A stretch of DNA of 64,000 nt from positions 5,084,373-5,148,372 of the forward strand of contig NZ_KE386572.1 of the NCBI RefSeq assembly GCF_000427665.1, in the 5' to 3' direction. The DNA is from Geminicoccus roseus DSM 18922. Its GTDB lineage: Bacteria; Pseudomonadota; Alphaproteobacteria; Geminicoccales; Geminicoccaceae. The position numbers and the translations under genes were made by a program. Below, piece after piece: positions 26,656 through 36,437 of the stretch. The notes below the pieces were generated by a model. The model saw only the letters and a program-made list of their open reading frames with translations. It searched no databases and was not told where the DNA came from. Positions within the stretch are counted from its first letter, which is position 1, and each line of letters starts with the position of its first letter.

Positions 26656-28077
26656 TCAGATGACCGGGCGGTGCATGCCGGATGGGGGCTCGTCCAGGAG
26701 TTGGCCCAGCCGGTGCAGCGCTTCGGCCAGGGCCGGCCGGCTCGATGGCGCGCCCAGCGAGACGCGGACCGCCTCCAGCTCGACATGGCCGACTGCAAAG
26801 GCGCTGCCCGGCATGACCGCCAGCCCGGCACGGGCGGCGTGACCAGCGAACGCCTCGGCCGACCAGCCCGAATCCAGCTCCAGCCAGAGATGGTGGCAGG
26901 TCGGCACGGCCGCGAACCGCGCGCCGCTCAGGGCCTGGACCGCCAGCCGCTGCCGGATCGCATTCTCCGCGCGGATCGCTTCGACGATCGCGGCCAGGGT
27001 GCCGTCGCCAATCCAGCGCGAGGCCAGGGCCGTCATCAGGGGCGGCGCCATCAGGCTGGTCGCCCGCAGCATCGCCGTCAGCCGGCGGGCCCCTGCCCGG
27101 CTTGGCGCCAGGACGAAGGCGGTGCGCAGGGCCGGCGTCGCGCATTTGGACAAGGTGTCGACGTGCCAGACCAGATCCGGCGCCAAGCTCGCCAGGGAGG
27201 GCAGGCCGTCGCCGGCCAGCTCGGCATAGGCGTCGTCCTCGATGATGGGCACCCCATGATCGGCCGCGACCCGGGCGACCGCCTGGCGCCGCTCCGCCCC
27301 CATGGTGGCAGTGGTCGGGTTGTCCGCCGCCGGGACCAGATAGAGGGCCTTTGGCCGCTGCGCGCGGCAGCAGGCGGCAAACGCGTCGGGAAGGATCCCC
27401 TCCGCGTCCATCGGCAGCGGCCAGAGCACGATCCCGAGCTGGGACGCCACCGCCTTCAGCCCCGGATAGGTGAAGGTCCCGGCACAGAGGATGTCGCCGG
27501 GCGCAAGCAGCAGGCGCGCCAGGGCATGGAGGACGCTCTGCGCTCCGGCCGCCACCAGCACGCACTCGGGCGGCACGTCGTCGTGGCGCCGGCCCAGCCA
27601 CCGCGCCGCCGCGAGACGGTCCTGCTCGGCTCCGGCGGTCTCCTGGTAGTGCAGATGCGCCATTCCGGCCGGCGTGGCCAGCATTGCGGCGAGGTCGGCC
27701 GGGATCCGCTCCGCCAGGCGGGCCGCCGCCGGCTGCGGCGGGATGTTCATGCTGAGGTCGACCAAGGCGCCGGCGTCGGCCGGATCGGGCGCGAGCGATG
27801 CCCTGGCGCCCGCGGCGACAAAGCTGCCGCGTCCCGCGCTGGCCTCGATCAGGCCGAGCCCGCCGGCCTCGCGCAGGGCCCGGGTCACCGTGGTGAGATC
27901 GACGCCCAGCTGGGCGGCGATGTCGCGCTGCGGCGGCAGGCGGTCACCCGGACGAAGCTGGCCGGAACGAATCCCTTCCACGAGCGCTTCCAGGATACCC
28001 CGTGCCTTTGGCCCTGTCCGACCCTGGAGGGTCGGCCGCCAAGGCGGAAGGTCGGTGGCTCGCAGAGGCCTGGCCAT
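26656..28077 (-). CDS. MocR-family (GntR/aminotransferase) PLP-dependent regulator
   Basis: Transcription factor of 473 residues with an N-terminal GntR winged helix (GDRLPPQRDIAAQLGVDLTTVTRALREA, about 35-75) and a C-terminal fold-type I aminotransferase-like domain (GAQSVLHALARLLLAPGD, YLVPAADNPTTATM, VPIIEDDAYAEL). The PLP-binding Lys is probably in VDTLSKCATPALR. Such regulators sense amino acid or vitamin B6-like ligands. ATG 28077 was chosen because the GntR domain follows directly; a longer frame to 28224 would run over the likely operators. It is divergent from the DUF983 gene, and its own operators may lie in the gap. Confidence 0.88.
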   Translation of the reverse strand: MARPLRATDLPPWRPTLQGRTGPKARGILEALVEGIRSGQLRPGDRLPPQRDIAAQLGVDLTTVTRALREAGGLGLIEASAGRGSFVAAGARASLAPDPADAGALVDLSMNIPPQPAAARLAERIPADLAAMLATPAGMAHLHYQETAGAEQDRLAAARWLGRRHDDVPPECVLVAAGAQSVLHALARLLLAPGDILCAGTFTYPGLKAVASQLGIVLWPLPMDAEGILPDAFAACCRAQRPKALYLVPAADNPTTATMGAERRQAVARVAADHGVPIIEDDAYAELAGDGLPSLASLAPDLVWHVDTLSKCATPALRTAFVLAPSRAGARRLTAMLRATSLMAPPLMTALASRWIGDGTLAAIVEAIRAENAIRQRLAVQALSGARFAAVPTCHHLWLELDSGWSAEAFAGHAARAGLAVMPGSAFAVGHVELEAVRVSLGAPSSRPALAEALHRLGQLLDEPPSGMHRPVI

Positions 28078-28155
28078 GGTCAACGATGTTCCATGCGGGA
28101 CGGGCAGAAGGTCGCGCCTGGCTCGGAATCCGGACAGCCGCCCTTGGTCGGAGCA

Positions 28156-28224
28156 TATTGTATGGCTATATCCCGGACAACGCCACCTTATTGTATGGTT
28201 CAAAGCGCCTGCTCCTCCATACAA
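28156..28224. promoter_or_regulatory. repeated TATTGTATGG sites, likely MocR operator
   Basis: The 10-base word TATTGTATGG occurs at 28156-28165 and again at 28189-28198 in direct orientation, 33 bases apart (about three helical turns); an inverted CCATACAA lies at 28217-28224. The sites sit in the gap between the divergent MocR regulator and DUF983 gene in an otherwise GC-rich sequence. MocR regulators typically bind spaced direct repeats, so these are good candidates for its binding sites. Confidence 0.7.
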
Positions 28225-28262
28225 CCAGCCGGGCCGAGGCCGGGCAGAGGGATCCGTCGCAC

Positions 28263-28685
28263 ATGCAGCACGCCGCGCAGTCCACCCACACCCACGAATC
28301 GGGCTGGACCGAAACCAGCAGCCCGATGCGGACCGGGATCCGCGGCCGCTGTCCCCGCTGCCAGCAGGGTCACCTGTTCCAGGGCTATCTGAAGCTCGCC
28401 AAATCCTGCGAGGTGTGCGGCCTGGACTATTCCTTCGCCGACCCGGCCGACGGGCCGGCCTTCTTCGCCATGTCGATCGTGGGCGTCCCGGCCCTGGTGA
28501 TGGCGGTCTGGCTCGACCTTGCCTTCGACGCGCCCTACTGGGTCCAGCTGGTCACCACCTTCCCGCTCGCGATCCTCGCCTGCATGGCCCTGCTGCGCCC
28601 GTTCAAGGGCTGGCTGGTCTGCTCCCAGTACTTCCACCGGGCTGGCGAAGGCCGTCTGGTCGGGCCGGACGAGCGCGAGCGCTGA
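28263..28685 (+). CDS. DUF983 membrane protein with zinc-ribbon motif
   Basis: Small 140-residue protein of the DUF983 family. Two CxxC pairs (CPRCQQG and CEVCGLDY) form a probable zinc ribbon, and two hydrophobic helices follow (FFAMSIVGVPALVMAVWL and LVTTFPLAILACMALL), then KGWLVCSQY. The family's function is unknown; members are often found near cytochrome oxidase genes. Start chosen at ATG 28263 after AGAGGG; the open frame extends upstream but overlaps the operator region. It is divergent from the MocR gene and may be its target. Confidence 0.82.
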   Translation: MQHAAQSTHTHESGWTETSSPMRTGIRGRCPRCQQGHLFQGYLKLAKSCEVCGLDYSFADPADGPAFFAMSIVGVPALVMAVWLDLAFDAPYWVQLVTTFPLAILACMALLRPFKGWLVCSQYFHRAGEGRLVGPDERER

Positions 28686-28755
28686 GCGGCATCTTGCGCT
28701 TGGCGACCGGATAGGGTCGGTTGCCGCCACGCCACGACCTTGCCTTGGGACAAGC

Positions 28756-29427
28756 TTGGACCCGACCTTCCTGCGCCGCCCGGTCGCCCGGATCAACCGT
28801 CCGCTCCCGGCCGAGTCGCTGCCGCTCGCCCGGGCGGTCCCGCGGGTCGGCCTGTTCGGCGGCTCGTTCAACCCGGCCCATGAGGGGCATCTGCATGCCA
28901 GCCAGGAGGCCCTGCGCCGCCTGCGCCTCGACCGGCTGGTCTGGCTGGTCTCGCCACAGAACCCCCTGAAGGAACGGGATGGGATGGCGCCGTTCGTCGA
29001 GCGTTTCGCCTCGGCCGAGCGGGTAGCGGCCGCCGACCCGCGGATCCGGGTCAGCGACTACGAGGAGCGCCACGGGCTGCGCTATTCGGCGGACACCATC
29101 ACCCGCCTCGCCCGCGCGCCCGACCGCCGGCATGTATGGATCATCGGTGCCGACAATCTCCTGCAACTGCCGCGCTGGAAGCACTGGCTCCTTTTGTTGC
29201 AGACCTGCCCGGTTGCGGTGCTGGCCCGCGCACCATATCTTCAGCGTGCTGGAAAAGGATTGGTGGCCCAGAGGTTCGCAGCGGCGCGGCTCGACGAGCG
29301 CCATGCCGACCGGCTGGCCGACATGCCTCCTCCGGCATGGGTCTTGTTGCATCATCGGCTGCATCCCGCCTCATCGACGGCCATCCGCCGCGATCGGGCT
29401 GCGGCGAACCAGGAGATATCGACATAG
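28756..29427 (+). CDS. nadD: nicotinate-nucleotide adenylyltransferase
   Basis: NAD biosynthesis enzyme; joins ATP and nicotinate mononucleotide. About 223 residues from TTG 28756, preceded by GGGA. The nucleotidyltransferase signature GLFGGSFNPAHEGHL, the WIIGADNLLQLPRWK substrate segment and the C-terminal SSTAIR motif are all present. The N-terminus before the signature is about 30 residues longer than in E. coli NadD, and the start is uncertain because the frame is open further upstream. It is followed by rsfS and rlmH, the usual alphaproteobacterial order. Confidence 0.92.
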   Translation: MDPTFLRRPVARINRPLPAESLPLARAVPRVGLFGGSFNPAHEGHLHASQEALRRLRLDRLVWLVSPQNPLKERDGMAPFVERFASAERVAAADPRIRVSDYEERHGLRYSADTITRLARAPDRRHVWIIGADNLLQLPRWKHWLLLLQTCPVAVLARAPYLQRAGKGLVAQRFAAARLDERHADRLADMPPPAWVLLHHRLHPASSTAIRRDRAAANQEIST

Positions 29428-29447
29428 CCACGGCAGGCAATGGAGGC

Positions 29448-29801
29448 ATGGCACCGGCCGACCTCCTCGACTTCATCACGAAGTCGCTCGACGACGACAA
29501 GGCGGTCGATCCGATCGTCGTTGATCTGGCCGGCAAGACCTCGATCGCCGACTGGATGGTGGTCGCCTCGGGAACGTCCCAGCGGCACATCTCCTCGATG
29601 GCCGAGAAGATCCTGCAGAGCCTGAAAGAGCGCGGCTACAAGAACGTCTCCGGCGAGGGGCTCGGCTCCTCGGACTGGGTCCTGATCGATGCCGGCGACG
29701 TGATCGTGCATCTGTTCAAGCCGGAGACCCGCAGCTTCTACGACATCGAGAAGCTCTGGTCGGTCGAGGCGCCCAAGCGCCTGGCGGTCGCGCCCGGCTG
29801 A
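29448..29801 (+). CDS. rsfS: ribosome silencing factor RsfS (Iojap/YbeB)
   Basis: Small protein of 117 residues that binds L14 on the 50S subunit and blocks subunit joining when nutrients are poor. Family segments are SLDDDKAVDPIVVDLAGKTSIADWMVVASGTSQRH (split here by its two halves), NVSGEGLGSSDWVLIDAGD and VIVHLFKPETRSFYDIEKLW. ATG 29448 follows GGAGG. RlmH begins four bases after its stop. Confidence 0.95.
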   Translation: MAPADLLDFITKSLDDDKAVDPIVVDLAGKTSIADWMVVASGTSQRHISSMAEKILQSLKERGYKNVSGEGLGSSDWVLIDAGDVIVHLFKPETRSFYDIEKLWSVEAPKRLAVAPG

Positions 29802-29805
29802 GCCC

Positions 29806-30264
29806 ATGCGGGTGACCATCCTGGCGGTCGGTCGCAGCAAGGACACGGCGATCGACGGCCTGGTCGAATCCTACCGCCAGCGCTGTCCCCTGCTCGCCCC
29901 GGTGGTCGAGGTCGAAAGCCGCAAGCCGGCCGACGATCCCGGCCGCCGCGACGACGAGGCGCGCCTCCTCCTGTCGAGGCTGCCGTCCGGCGCCACCGTG
30001 GTGGCGCTGGACGAGCATGGCCGCCAGTTCACCAGCATCGGCTTTGCCGAGCGGCTGGGCGCGTGGCGCGACCAGGGCGTGCGCGACCTGGCCCTGCTGA
30101 TCGGCGGGGCCGCCGGCCATGGCGGCGCCGTGCTGGAGCGGGCCGACCTCAAGCTCGCCTTCGGCACGATGACCTGGCCGCACATGCTGGTGCGCGTCAT
30201 GCTGGCCGAACAGGTCTATCGCGCCTCCACGATCCTGGCCGGCCACCCCTACCACCGCGCCTGA
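29806..30264 (+). CDS. rlmH: 23S rRNA pseudouridine(1915) N3-methyltransferase RlmH
   Basis: SPOUT-fold methyltransferase of 152 residues acting on pseudouridine 1915 in helix 69 of 23S rRNA. It opens MRVTILAVGRSKDTAIDGLVESYRQRC and has the knot elements VVALDEHGRQFTS, LALLIGGAAGHG and the end TWPHMLVRVMLAEQVYRA..GHPYHRA, all typical of RlmH. Length is normal. It is co-directional with rsfS at four bases, and a 132-base gap separates it from nhaA. Confidence 0.95.
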   Translation: MRVTILAVGRSKDTAIDGLVESYRQRCPLLAPVVEVESRKPADDPGRRDDEARLLLSRLPSGATVVALDEHGRQFTSIGFAERLGAWRDQGVRDLALLIGGAAGHGGAVLERADLKLAFGTMTWPHMLVRVMLAEQVYRASTILAGHPYHRA

Positions 30265-30396
30265 CCGGTCCCTTGCGGCCGGAGCCGGCAGCGCCCGGCG
30301 CGGCTCATTCCCGCGCAGGCGACCGGTTTTGCTTGCCCCACCATGCCGCCATGTCCATTCCTGTTCAGGGCTACACCTTGAACCAACGGGCAGATC

Positions 30397-31710
<1,314 letters not shown>

Positions 31711-31724
31711 CGGAAACCGCCGCA

Positions 31725-31753
31725 CCAGGCCTGGCCCTGCGGGCTTGGCCTGG
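31725..31753 (+). terminator. possible hairpin terminator after nhaA
   Basis: CCAGGCC (31725-31731) pairs with GGCCTGG (31747-31753), and inside it GCCC pairs with GGGC across a TGC loop. It starts 15 bases after the nhaA stop. No T-run follows, so intrinsic termination is uncertain. Confidence 0.35.
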
Positions 31754-32359
31754 CTGCGTGCGGATCGTCGCTGGGCGGGGGCGACGCTCTATGAGGGTGC
31801 CGGAGGCAGGGCCGACAGGCGCGCACGAGCACGACCGTTAACGCTACGGGAGGACAGCGTCCCCGGAAGCCAAGGCCCGGTCGTGTGCCGTCATTGGCGG
31901 CCGGCTTGGCGGGTACCGTGCCGGCATCCCGGAGACGCCGCCGGACTGTCTCGGGATTGGCGGCGCTCCTGTCCCGGCCGCCCCGCCGACGCCCGCGTGT
32001 CTGCCCAAGGATCCAGCTCTCCGCGATCGGCTTCCCCGATGCGCAGCGGCATGGGCCTGCCGGCAGCAGGCCTTCCCGAGTGCGACCGGATGGAACGGGA
32101 GATCGCACCGTACCGTTCGGCCTCGGCGTGGAGGGACAGCGCGGGGCGGGACGCCAGGATGCAGCCCCGAGGCCAGGATCGGCAGGCCCGGGTCGCTCGG
32201 TGCCGCCTCGCCGCGCATCCCGAGGCTCCATCGGCCTTTCTCACGGCGCGCGCCCCACCTTCCTGTAGGGCCGTCAGCGCCGCCAATCCCGAACCGCAGG
32301 CTGGTCGGGCCGCCTTTCCACCGCCATTTCGCTTCCCCGCCACGGCGAGGACGGCCTCG
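31754..32359. other. gene-free stretch after nhaA
   Basis: About 600 bases between nhaA and the convergent enolase-superfamily gene. All six frames contain only Arg/Pro/Ala-rich open stretches of the kind produced by high GC; I recognised no protein family, RNA or repeat. It may be decayed coding DNA. Confidence 0.5.
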
Positions 32360-33526
32360 CTAGTGGAGCGGCAGGCGCCGGTAGCGGCCGGGCAGGGCCG
32401 GGTCGTGGAAATGGTCGAGCGGCCCATGGTCGACGAAGTGGCGGTGCCAGTGCGCCAGCGCCTCGTGGTCCAGGCAGACACCCAGGCCCGGCCCGTCCGG
32501 AACGGGCACCATGTTGTCCACCTGGCGGAACGGGCCGCCCTCGATCACGTCGCCGACCTGCCAGCGGAACAGGGACTGGGAGGGCTCGCGGATCCAGGGC
32601 ATCGCCGCGCTGACATGCAGGTAGGCGGCCGTGCACACCCCGGTGTCGCCGGAATAGCACCAGAAGCCCACCCCCATCGCCTCGCAGGCGCCGATGAAGC
32701 GGATCGCCCGCGCGATCCCGCCCAGCACCGCGAAGTTCACCACGATCGTGTCCGGCGTCCCGAGCGCCACCGCCCGGCGCAGGTCCGCGACATGGCTGGA
32801 GAACGGGATCGCCGAATGGCGCCGAAGCGCCGCCATCTCCTCGAAGGTGGCGACCGGGTCCTCGTAGTTGCGGATGTCGAAGGGCTCGATCTCCCGCAGG
32901 ATCCGGATGGCGGTGGGCAGCGACCACTGCATGTTGGAATCCAGCCGGATCATCGCTTGTGGCCCCAGCGCGTCGCGCAGGAGGCGCACGGTGCGGATCT
33001 CCAGGAGGGGGTCGCCCAGGATCAGCTTGCCCTCGAAGAAGGTGCTGCCATGGGCCTCGCGCATCGCCAGGCAATGCTCGACCACCGCCTCCGGAGACAT
33101 CTCCCGGCCCTGGCGGAAGCCGAAATACTCGGTGAACGGGATCCGGTCGCGCAGTTTGCCGCCGAGCAGGCGGTGGAGCGGCTGCTGCCAGGCCTTGCCG
33201 CGCAGGTCCCAGAGCCCGATCTCGATGGCGCCGAATGCCTTGCCGACGGAAGCGTCATCGGTGTTCTGCACGATCTGCCAGGGCGGCAGGCAGACGCTTT
33301 CGCAGGCCGCGATGTCCAGCGGGTCCTGGCCGATCAGGCGCTGGCCCATCGCCTCGATCGTCCCCAGCACGTCGGTGGAGGGAGCTTCGCCGAGACCGAC
33401 CAGGCCCTGGTCGGTCCGCACCTCGACGATCACCTTGGAGGTGCCGGGATAGAGGCCGCCGCTCCACCACAAGGGCGCTTCCAGCGGAATATTGACCGGG
33501 GTCGCCTTCAAGCCGGTGATGCGCAT
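32360..33526 (-). CDS. enolase-superfamily enzyme, mandelate racemase/glucarate dehydratase-like
   Basis: Probable sugar-acid dehydratase of 388 residues. The N-terminal capping domain (GLKATPVNIPLEAPLWWSGG) and barrel are recognisable. Metal ligands are visible as D in IRLDSNMQW and E in YEDPV; the third is probably in SSHVAD. Family members of the glucarate dehydratase group carry a catalytic His in a HSN-type segment before AylHl; here that place reads CYSGDTGVCTAAYLHV, without the His. Lys in FEGKLILGD may be the other base. Substrate unknown. It is the last of six same-strand genes; the CDF gene ends 33 bases upstream. Confidence 0.82.
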   Translation of the reverse strand: MRITGLKATPVNIPLEAPLWWSGGLYPGTSKVIVEVRTDQGLVGLGEAPSTDVLGTIEAMGQRLIGQDPLDIAACESVCLPPWQIVQNTDDASVGKAFGAIEIGLWDLRGKAWQQPLHRLLGGKLRDRIPFTEYFGFRQGREMSPEAVVEHCLAMREAHGSTFFEGKLILGDPLLEIRTVRLLRDALGPQAMIRLDSNMQWSLPTAIRILREIEPFDIRNYEDPVATFEEMAALRRHSAIPFSSHVADLRRAVALGTPDTIVVNFAVLGGIARAIRFIGACEAMGVGFWCYSGDTGVCTAAYLHVSAAMPWIREPSQSLFRWQVGDVIEGGPFRQVDNMVPVPDGPGLGVCLDHEALAHWHRHFVDHGPLDHFHDPALPGRYRRLPLH

Positions 33527-33559
33527 CCCACCTCTCCGTCCCTGCCGGTCCGGCCAGCC

Positions 33560-34549
33560 TCACGTCTCCGGATCGTCACCTGCCGGCATCGGATGGACGA
33601 TCACCTCCGCCCCCGGAACGAGTTCCTCCAAGTCGATCTCGAGGCGGTCCGCGGCCAGCCTTGCCGCCCCCATCCGGGTATCCGGGGCGAACGCCACATG
33701 GAGTTCCACGAACCTCTCGTCCCCGACCTCGCGGGTGCGCAGGTCGTGCAGGCCGAGCACGCCCGGGTGAGCCAGCGCACGCGCCTCGATCTGCGCCCGC
33801 ATTTCCGGGGCCATCGCCCGCTCCAGCAGGCTATGGACCGCGTCCCGGCCGATCCGGAACGCCATGAACAGCAGATAGACCGCCAAGCCGGCGCCGATCA
33901 GGGGGTCGAGCCGTTCCAGCCCGTACAGGCCGGCTCCCACCAGCGACAGCACCACCGCGACATGGGTGATCAGGTCGCTCTCGTAATGGGCGCGGTCGGC
34001 CGCGATCGCCGAGGATCCGGTCAGCGTCACCACCCGGCGCTGGTAGGAGACCAGGCCCAGGGTCGCGACGATCGACACGACCATCACCGCCAGCCCCCAC
34101 GAGGTGTGGTGCAGCGGCTCGGGGTAGAGGAACTGCCGGATCGCGATGCTGAGGGCGAACAGGCCGGCCCCGGCGACGAAGGCGGCCTGGGTCAGGGCGG
34201 AAACAGCCTCTGGACGGCCGTGCCCCAGCCGGTGCCCGGAATCGACCGGCCGCTGCGATGCCCGGAAGCTCAGCCAGATCATGCCGGACGCGGCCACGTC
34301 GCCGAAACTGTCCACCGCCGTGCTCATCAGGGCGGCCGAGCCGGTCGCCACCATGGCCATCAGCTTGACCAGCGCCAGGGCGACCGCCACCAGGACGCTC
34401 AAGGACGAGGCGCGCTCGACCAGGCTGGCCGAATCGGGCGGTCCTCCTCTCGCTGACGGCTGCGGATCGCTCAGCTCGGGTTCGTCCACGGCATGGACCT
34501 CGGGCGCCGGCGGCTCGGACGGCGAAACGGTCTGGATGGTATCGTTCAT
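33560..34549 (-). CDS. cation diffusion facilitator (FieF/YiiP-like) metal exporter
   Basis: Zn/Cd/Fe proton antiporter of 329 residues with six helices and a cytoplasmic C-terminal domain. The transport site is DSFGD in helix 2 (DxxxD) and HYESD in helix 5 (HxxxD), the same quartet as E. coli FieF (YiiP). The C-terminal domain has HPGVLGLHDLRTREVGDERFVELHV with a His and Asp for the dimer zinc sites. The N-terminal 35 residues are Pro/Glu-rich and not conserved. ATG 34549 was chosen; a longer frame to 34687 adds low-complexity sequence over the preceding gap. Confidence 0.88.
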   Translation of the reverse strand: MNDTIQTVSPSEPPAPEVHAVDEPELSDPQPSARGGPPDSASLVERASSLSVLVAVALALVKLMAMVATGSAALMSTAVDSFGDVAASGMIWLSFRASQRPVDSGHRLGHGRPEAVSALTQAAFVAGAGLFALSIAIRQFLYPEPLHHTSWGLAVMVVSIVATLGLVSYQRRVVTLTGSSAIAADRAHYESDLITHVAVVLSLVGAGLYGLERLDPLIGAGLAVYLLFMAFRIGRDAVHSLLERAMAPEMRAQIEARALAHPGVLGLHDLRTREVGDERFVELHVAFAPDTRMGAARLAADRLEIDLEELVPGAEVIVHPMPAGDDPET

Positions 34550-34652
34550 GCTCACCCTCGCCGTTTGCCCCGATCGGCCGCGGCGATCAACCCGGCAAGG
34601 CCGCGCGGCAGTCTCTTTGCCCATCGGGCGGCAGTTCGGCGCTGGTGCGCGC

Positions 34653-36368
34653 TCACCGGAACGACGGGGCCCACATGGCGGCGGCACTGCCCCCTCCGGC
34701 AGCGACGCCGAGAAAACGCTCCACCAGGCTCACGGTGCCGATCAGGCCGCGGCTCATGCGGCCGAGCAGCTGGGCCAGCCCCTTGTCGGGATCCGGCAGC
34801 ACCACCAGCGCCACCTCGTCGCTGGGGTTCAGGCCGATCCGGTCCTTGGCGATCGCGATCGCCTCGGACAGGCCGCCGATCCGGTCGACCAGCCGCAGCG
34901 GCTCCGCCTGGGCGCCGGTCCAGACCCGCCCGCGCGCGACCTCCTCCACCGCCGCCGGGTCCAGCCCGCGCCCGGCCGCCACCCGGTCCTTGAAGGCCTG
35001 GTAGATGGCATCCACCATCCCGTCGACCTTGGCCTGCTCCTCGGGCGTATATGGCCGGTTCGGCGACCAGATCCCGGCATGGCGACCGCGGCTGGTGCTG
35101 ACCCAGTTCACCTCCAGCCAGTCCCAGAGGTCCTGCAGGACCGGCTTGCCGGCGATCACGCCGATCGAGCCGGTGAGCGTCGCCGGCGCGGCCAGGATCA
35201 TGTCGGCCTCGGCGGCGATCCAGTAGCCGCCCGATCCGGCCACGTCGCCCATGCTGACGATGACCGGCTTGCCGGCCGCCTTGAGCCTTGCGATCTCGCG
35301 CGCGATCGTCTCCGAGCCCACCGCCGACCCGCCCGGCGACGAGATCCGGAACAGCACCGCGCGCAGGTCCGGATCCTCCCGGGCGGCGGCCAGGGCGTCG
35401 GCCACGTCGTCCGCCGCGGCGGCCTGCCCATCGAAGCCGGCGCTGCCGCGCAGGATCGGGCCCACCGCATGGACCACCGCGATCCGGCCCGCCGCCTCGT
35501 CCGGGTCCGGCATGGTCCGCTCCCGGTAGTCGTCCAGGTCGACCCGGCGCAGGCCGCCATCGCTACGAACCAGCTCGCCCAGCACGACGTCCTCGTGCTC
35601 CAGCCGGTCGACCAGCCCCGCCTCGAGGGCGGCAGCGCCCACATAGGGCCCCTGGTCGATCACCGCGCCGATCCGCCCGGCCAGGGCGGGACGTCCTTCC
35701 TCGATGCCGGTGCGCAGCTGCTGGTCCAGGGAGGAGAGCAGCGACTGGCTCATCTCCTGGTGGGCCGGCGACGGTGCCCGGTCCGTGGCGAAATCCAGCA
35801 CGGTCTTGTAGTCGCGCCGCTTGGTGACCTCCAGCTCGACGCCCAACTTGTCGATCAGGCCGCGGGCGAACGGCTCCTCCATGGCCAGCCCGGTCAGCCC
35901 CACCGAGCCCACCGGCTGCAGGACGATCTGCTCGAACGCCGAGGCCAGGTAGTATCCCTCGTTGCCCGGCGACAGCTCGCCGAAGCTGTCGGCGAAGGCC
36001 AGGGTGGTCTTGCCGGCGGCGCGAACCGCCAGGATTGCCTGGCGCAGCTCCTGGGTGGTGGCAAAGCCGCGGCTGGTCTCGTCGAGGCGGGCGTACACCC
36101 CCTTCACCCGCGGGTCGCGGGCTGCGCGGTCCAGGGTCTGGACCAGGTCGAGCAGGTGATAGTCCTGGCCGCCGCGCAGCCAGCTGGCGGCCAGGCCAGG
36201 CTGGCCTTCCAGGACCGGGCGGCGCAGGTCGAGGGTCAGCAGCATCGCGTCCGGCAAGGGCTCGCTGTCCGGCCGGGTCAGCCACCAAGCAAGGCCGCCC
36301 ATCCCGGCGACGAGAAGAAGCGCCAGCACGCCGATGGTGGCGAGCAGACCGACCAGGAACCGCCGCAT
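34653..36368 (-). CDS. sppA: signal peptide peptidase SppA (67K type)
   Basis: Membrane serine protease of 571 residues that digests signal peptides left in the membrane. One N-terminal helix (FLVGLLATIGVLALLLVAGMGG) is followed by two S49 peptidase repeats: the first (GVYARLDETSRGFATTQELRQAI, KTTLAFADSFGELSPGNEGYY) carries the Lys part and the second (LFRISSPGGSAVGSETI, PVIVSMGDVAGSGGYWIA) the catalytic Ser. ATG 36368 follows AGGAGG by five bases; an ATG 21 bases upstream is less well placed. Part of the minus-strand run ending at 32360. Confidence 0.92.
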   Translation of the reverse strand: MRRFLVGLLATIGVLALLLVAGMGGLAWWLTRPDSEPLPDAMLLTLDLRRPVLEGQPGLAASWLRGGQDYHLLDLVQTLDRAARDPRVKGVYARLDETSRGFATTQELRQAILAVRAAGKTTLAFADSFGELSPGNEGYYLASAFEQIVLQPVGSVGLTGLAMEEPFARGLIDKLGVELEVTKRRDYKTVLDFATDRAPSPAHQEMSQSLLSSLDQQLRTGIEEGRPALAGRIGAVIDQGPYVGAAALEAGLVDRLEHEDVVLGELVRSDGGLRRVDLDDYRERTMPDPDEAAGRIAVVHAVGPILRGSAGFDGQAAAADDVADALAAAREDPDLRAVLFRISSPGGSAVGSETIAREIARLKAAGKPVIVSMGDVAGSGGYWIAAEADMILAAPATLTGSIGVIAGKPVLQDLWDWLEVNWVSTSRGRHAGIWSPNRPYTPEEQAKVDGMVDAIYQAFKDRVAAGRGLDPAAVEEVARGRVWTGAQAEPLRLVDRIGGLSEAIAIAKDRIGLNPSDEVALVVLPDPDKGLAQLLGRMSRGLIGTVSLVERFLGVAAGGGSAAAMWAPSFR

Positions 36369-36437
36369 TGGAAACCTCCTGAGGCGCATTCTGCCGCGCC
36401 GGCCTTAACGAAGAATGAAGCTTCCGGCACGGCCGCC

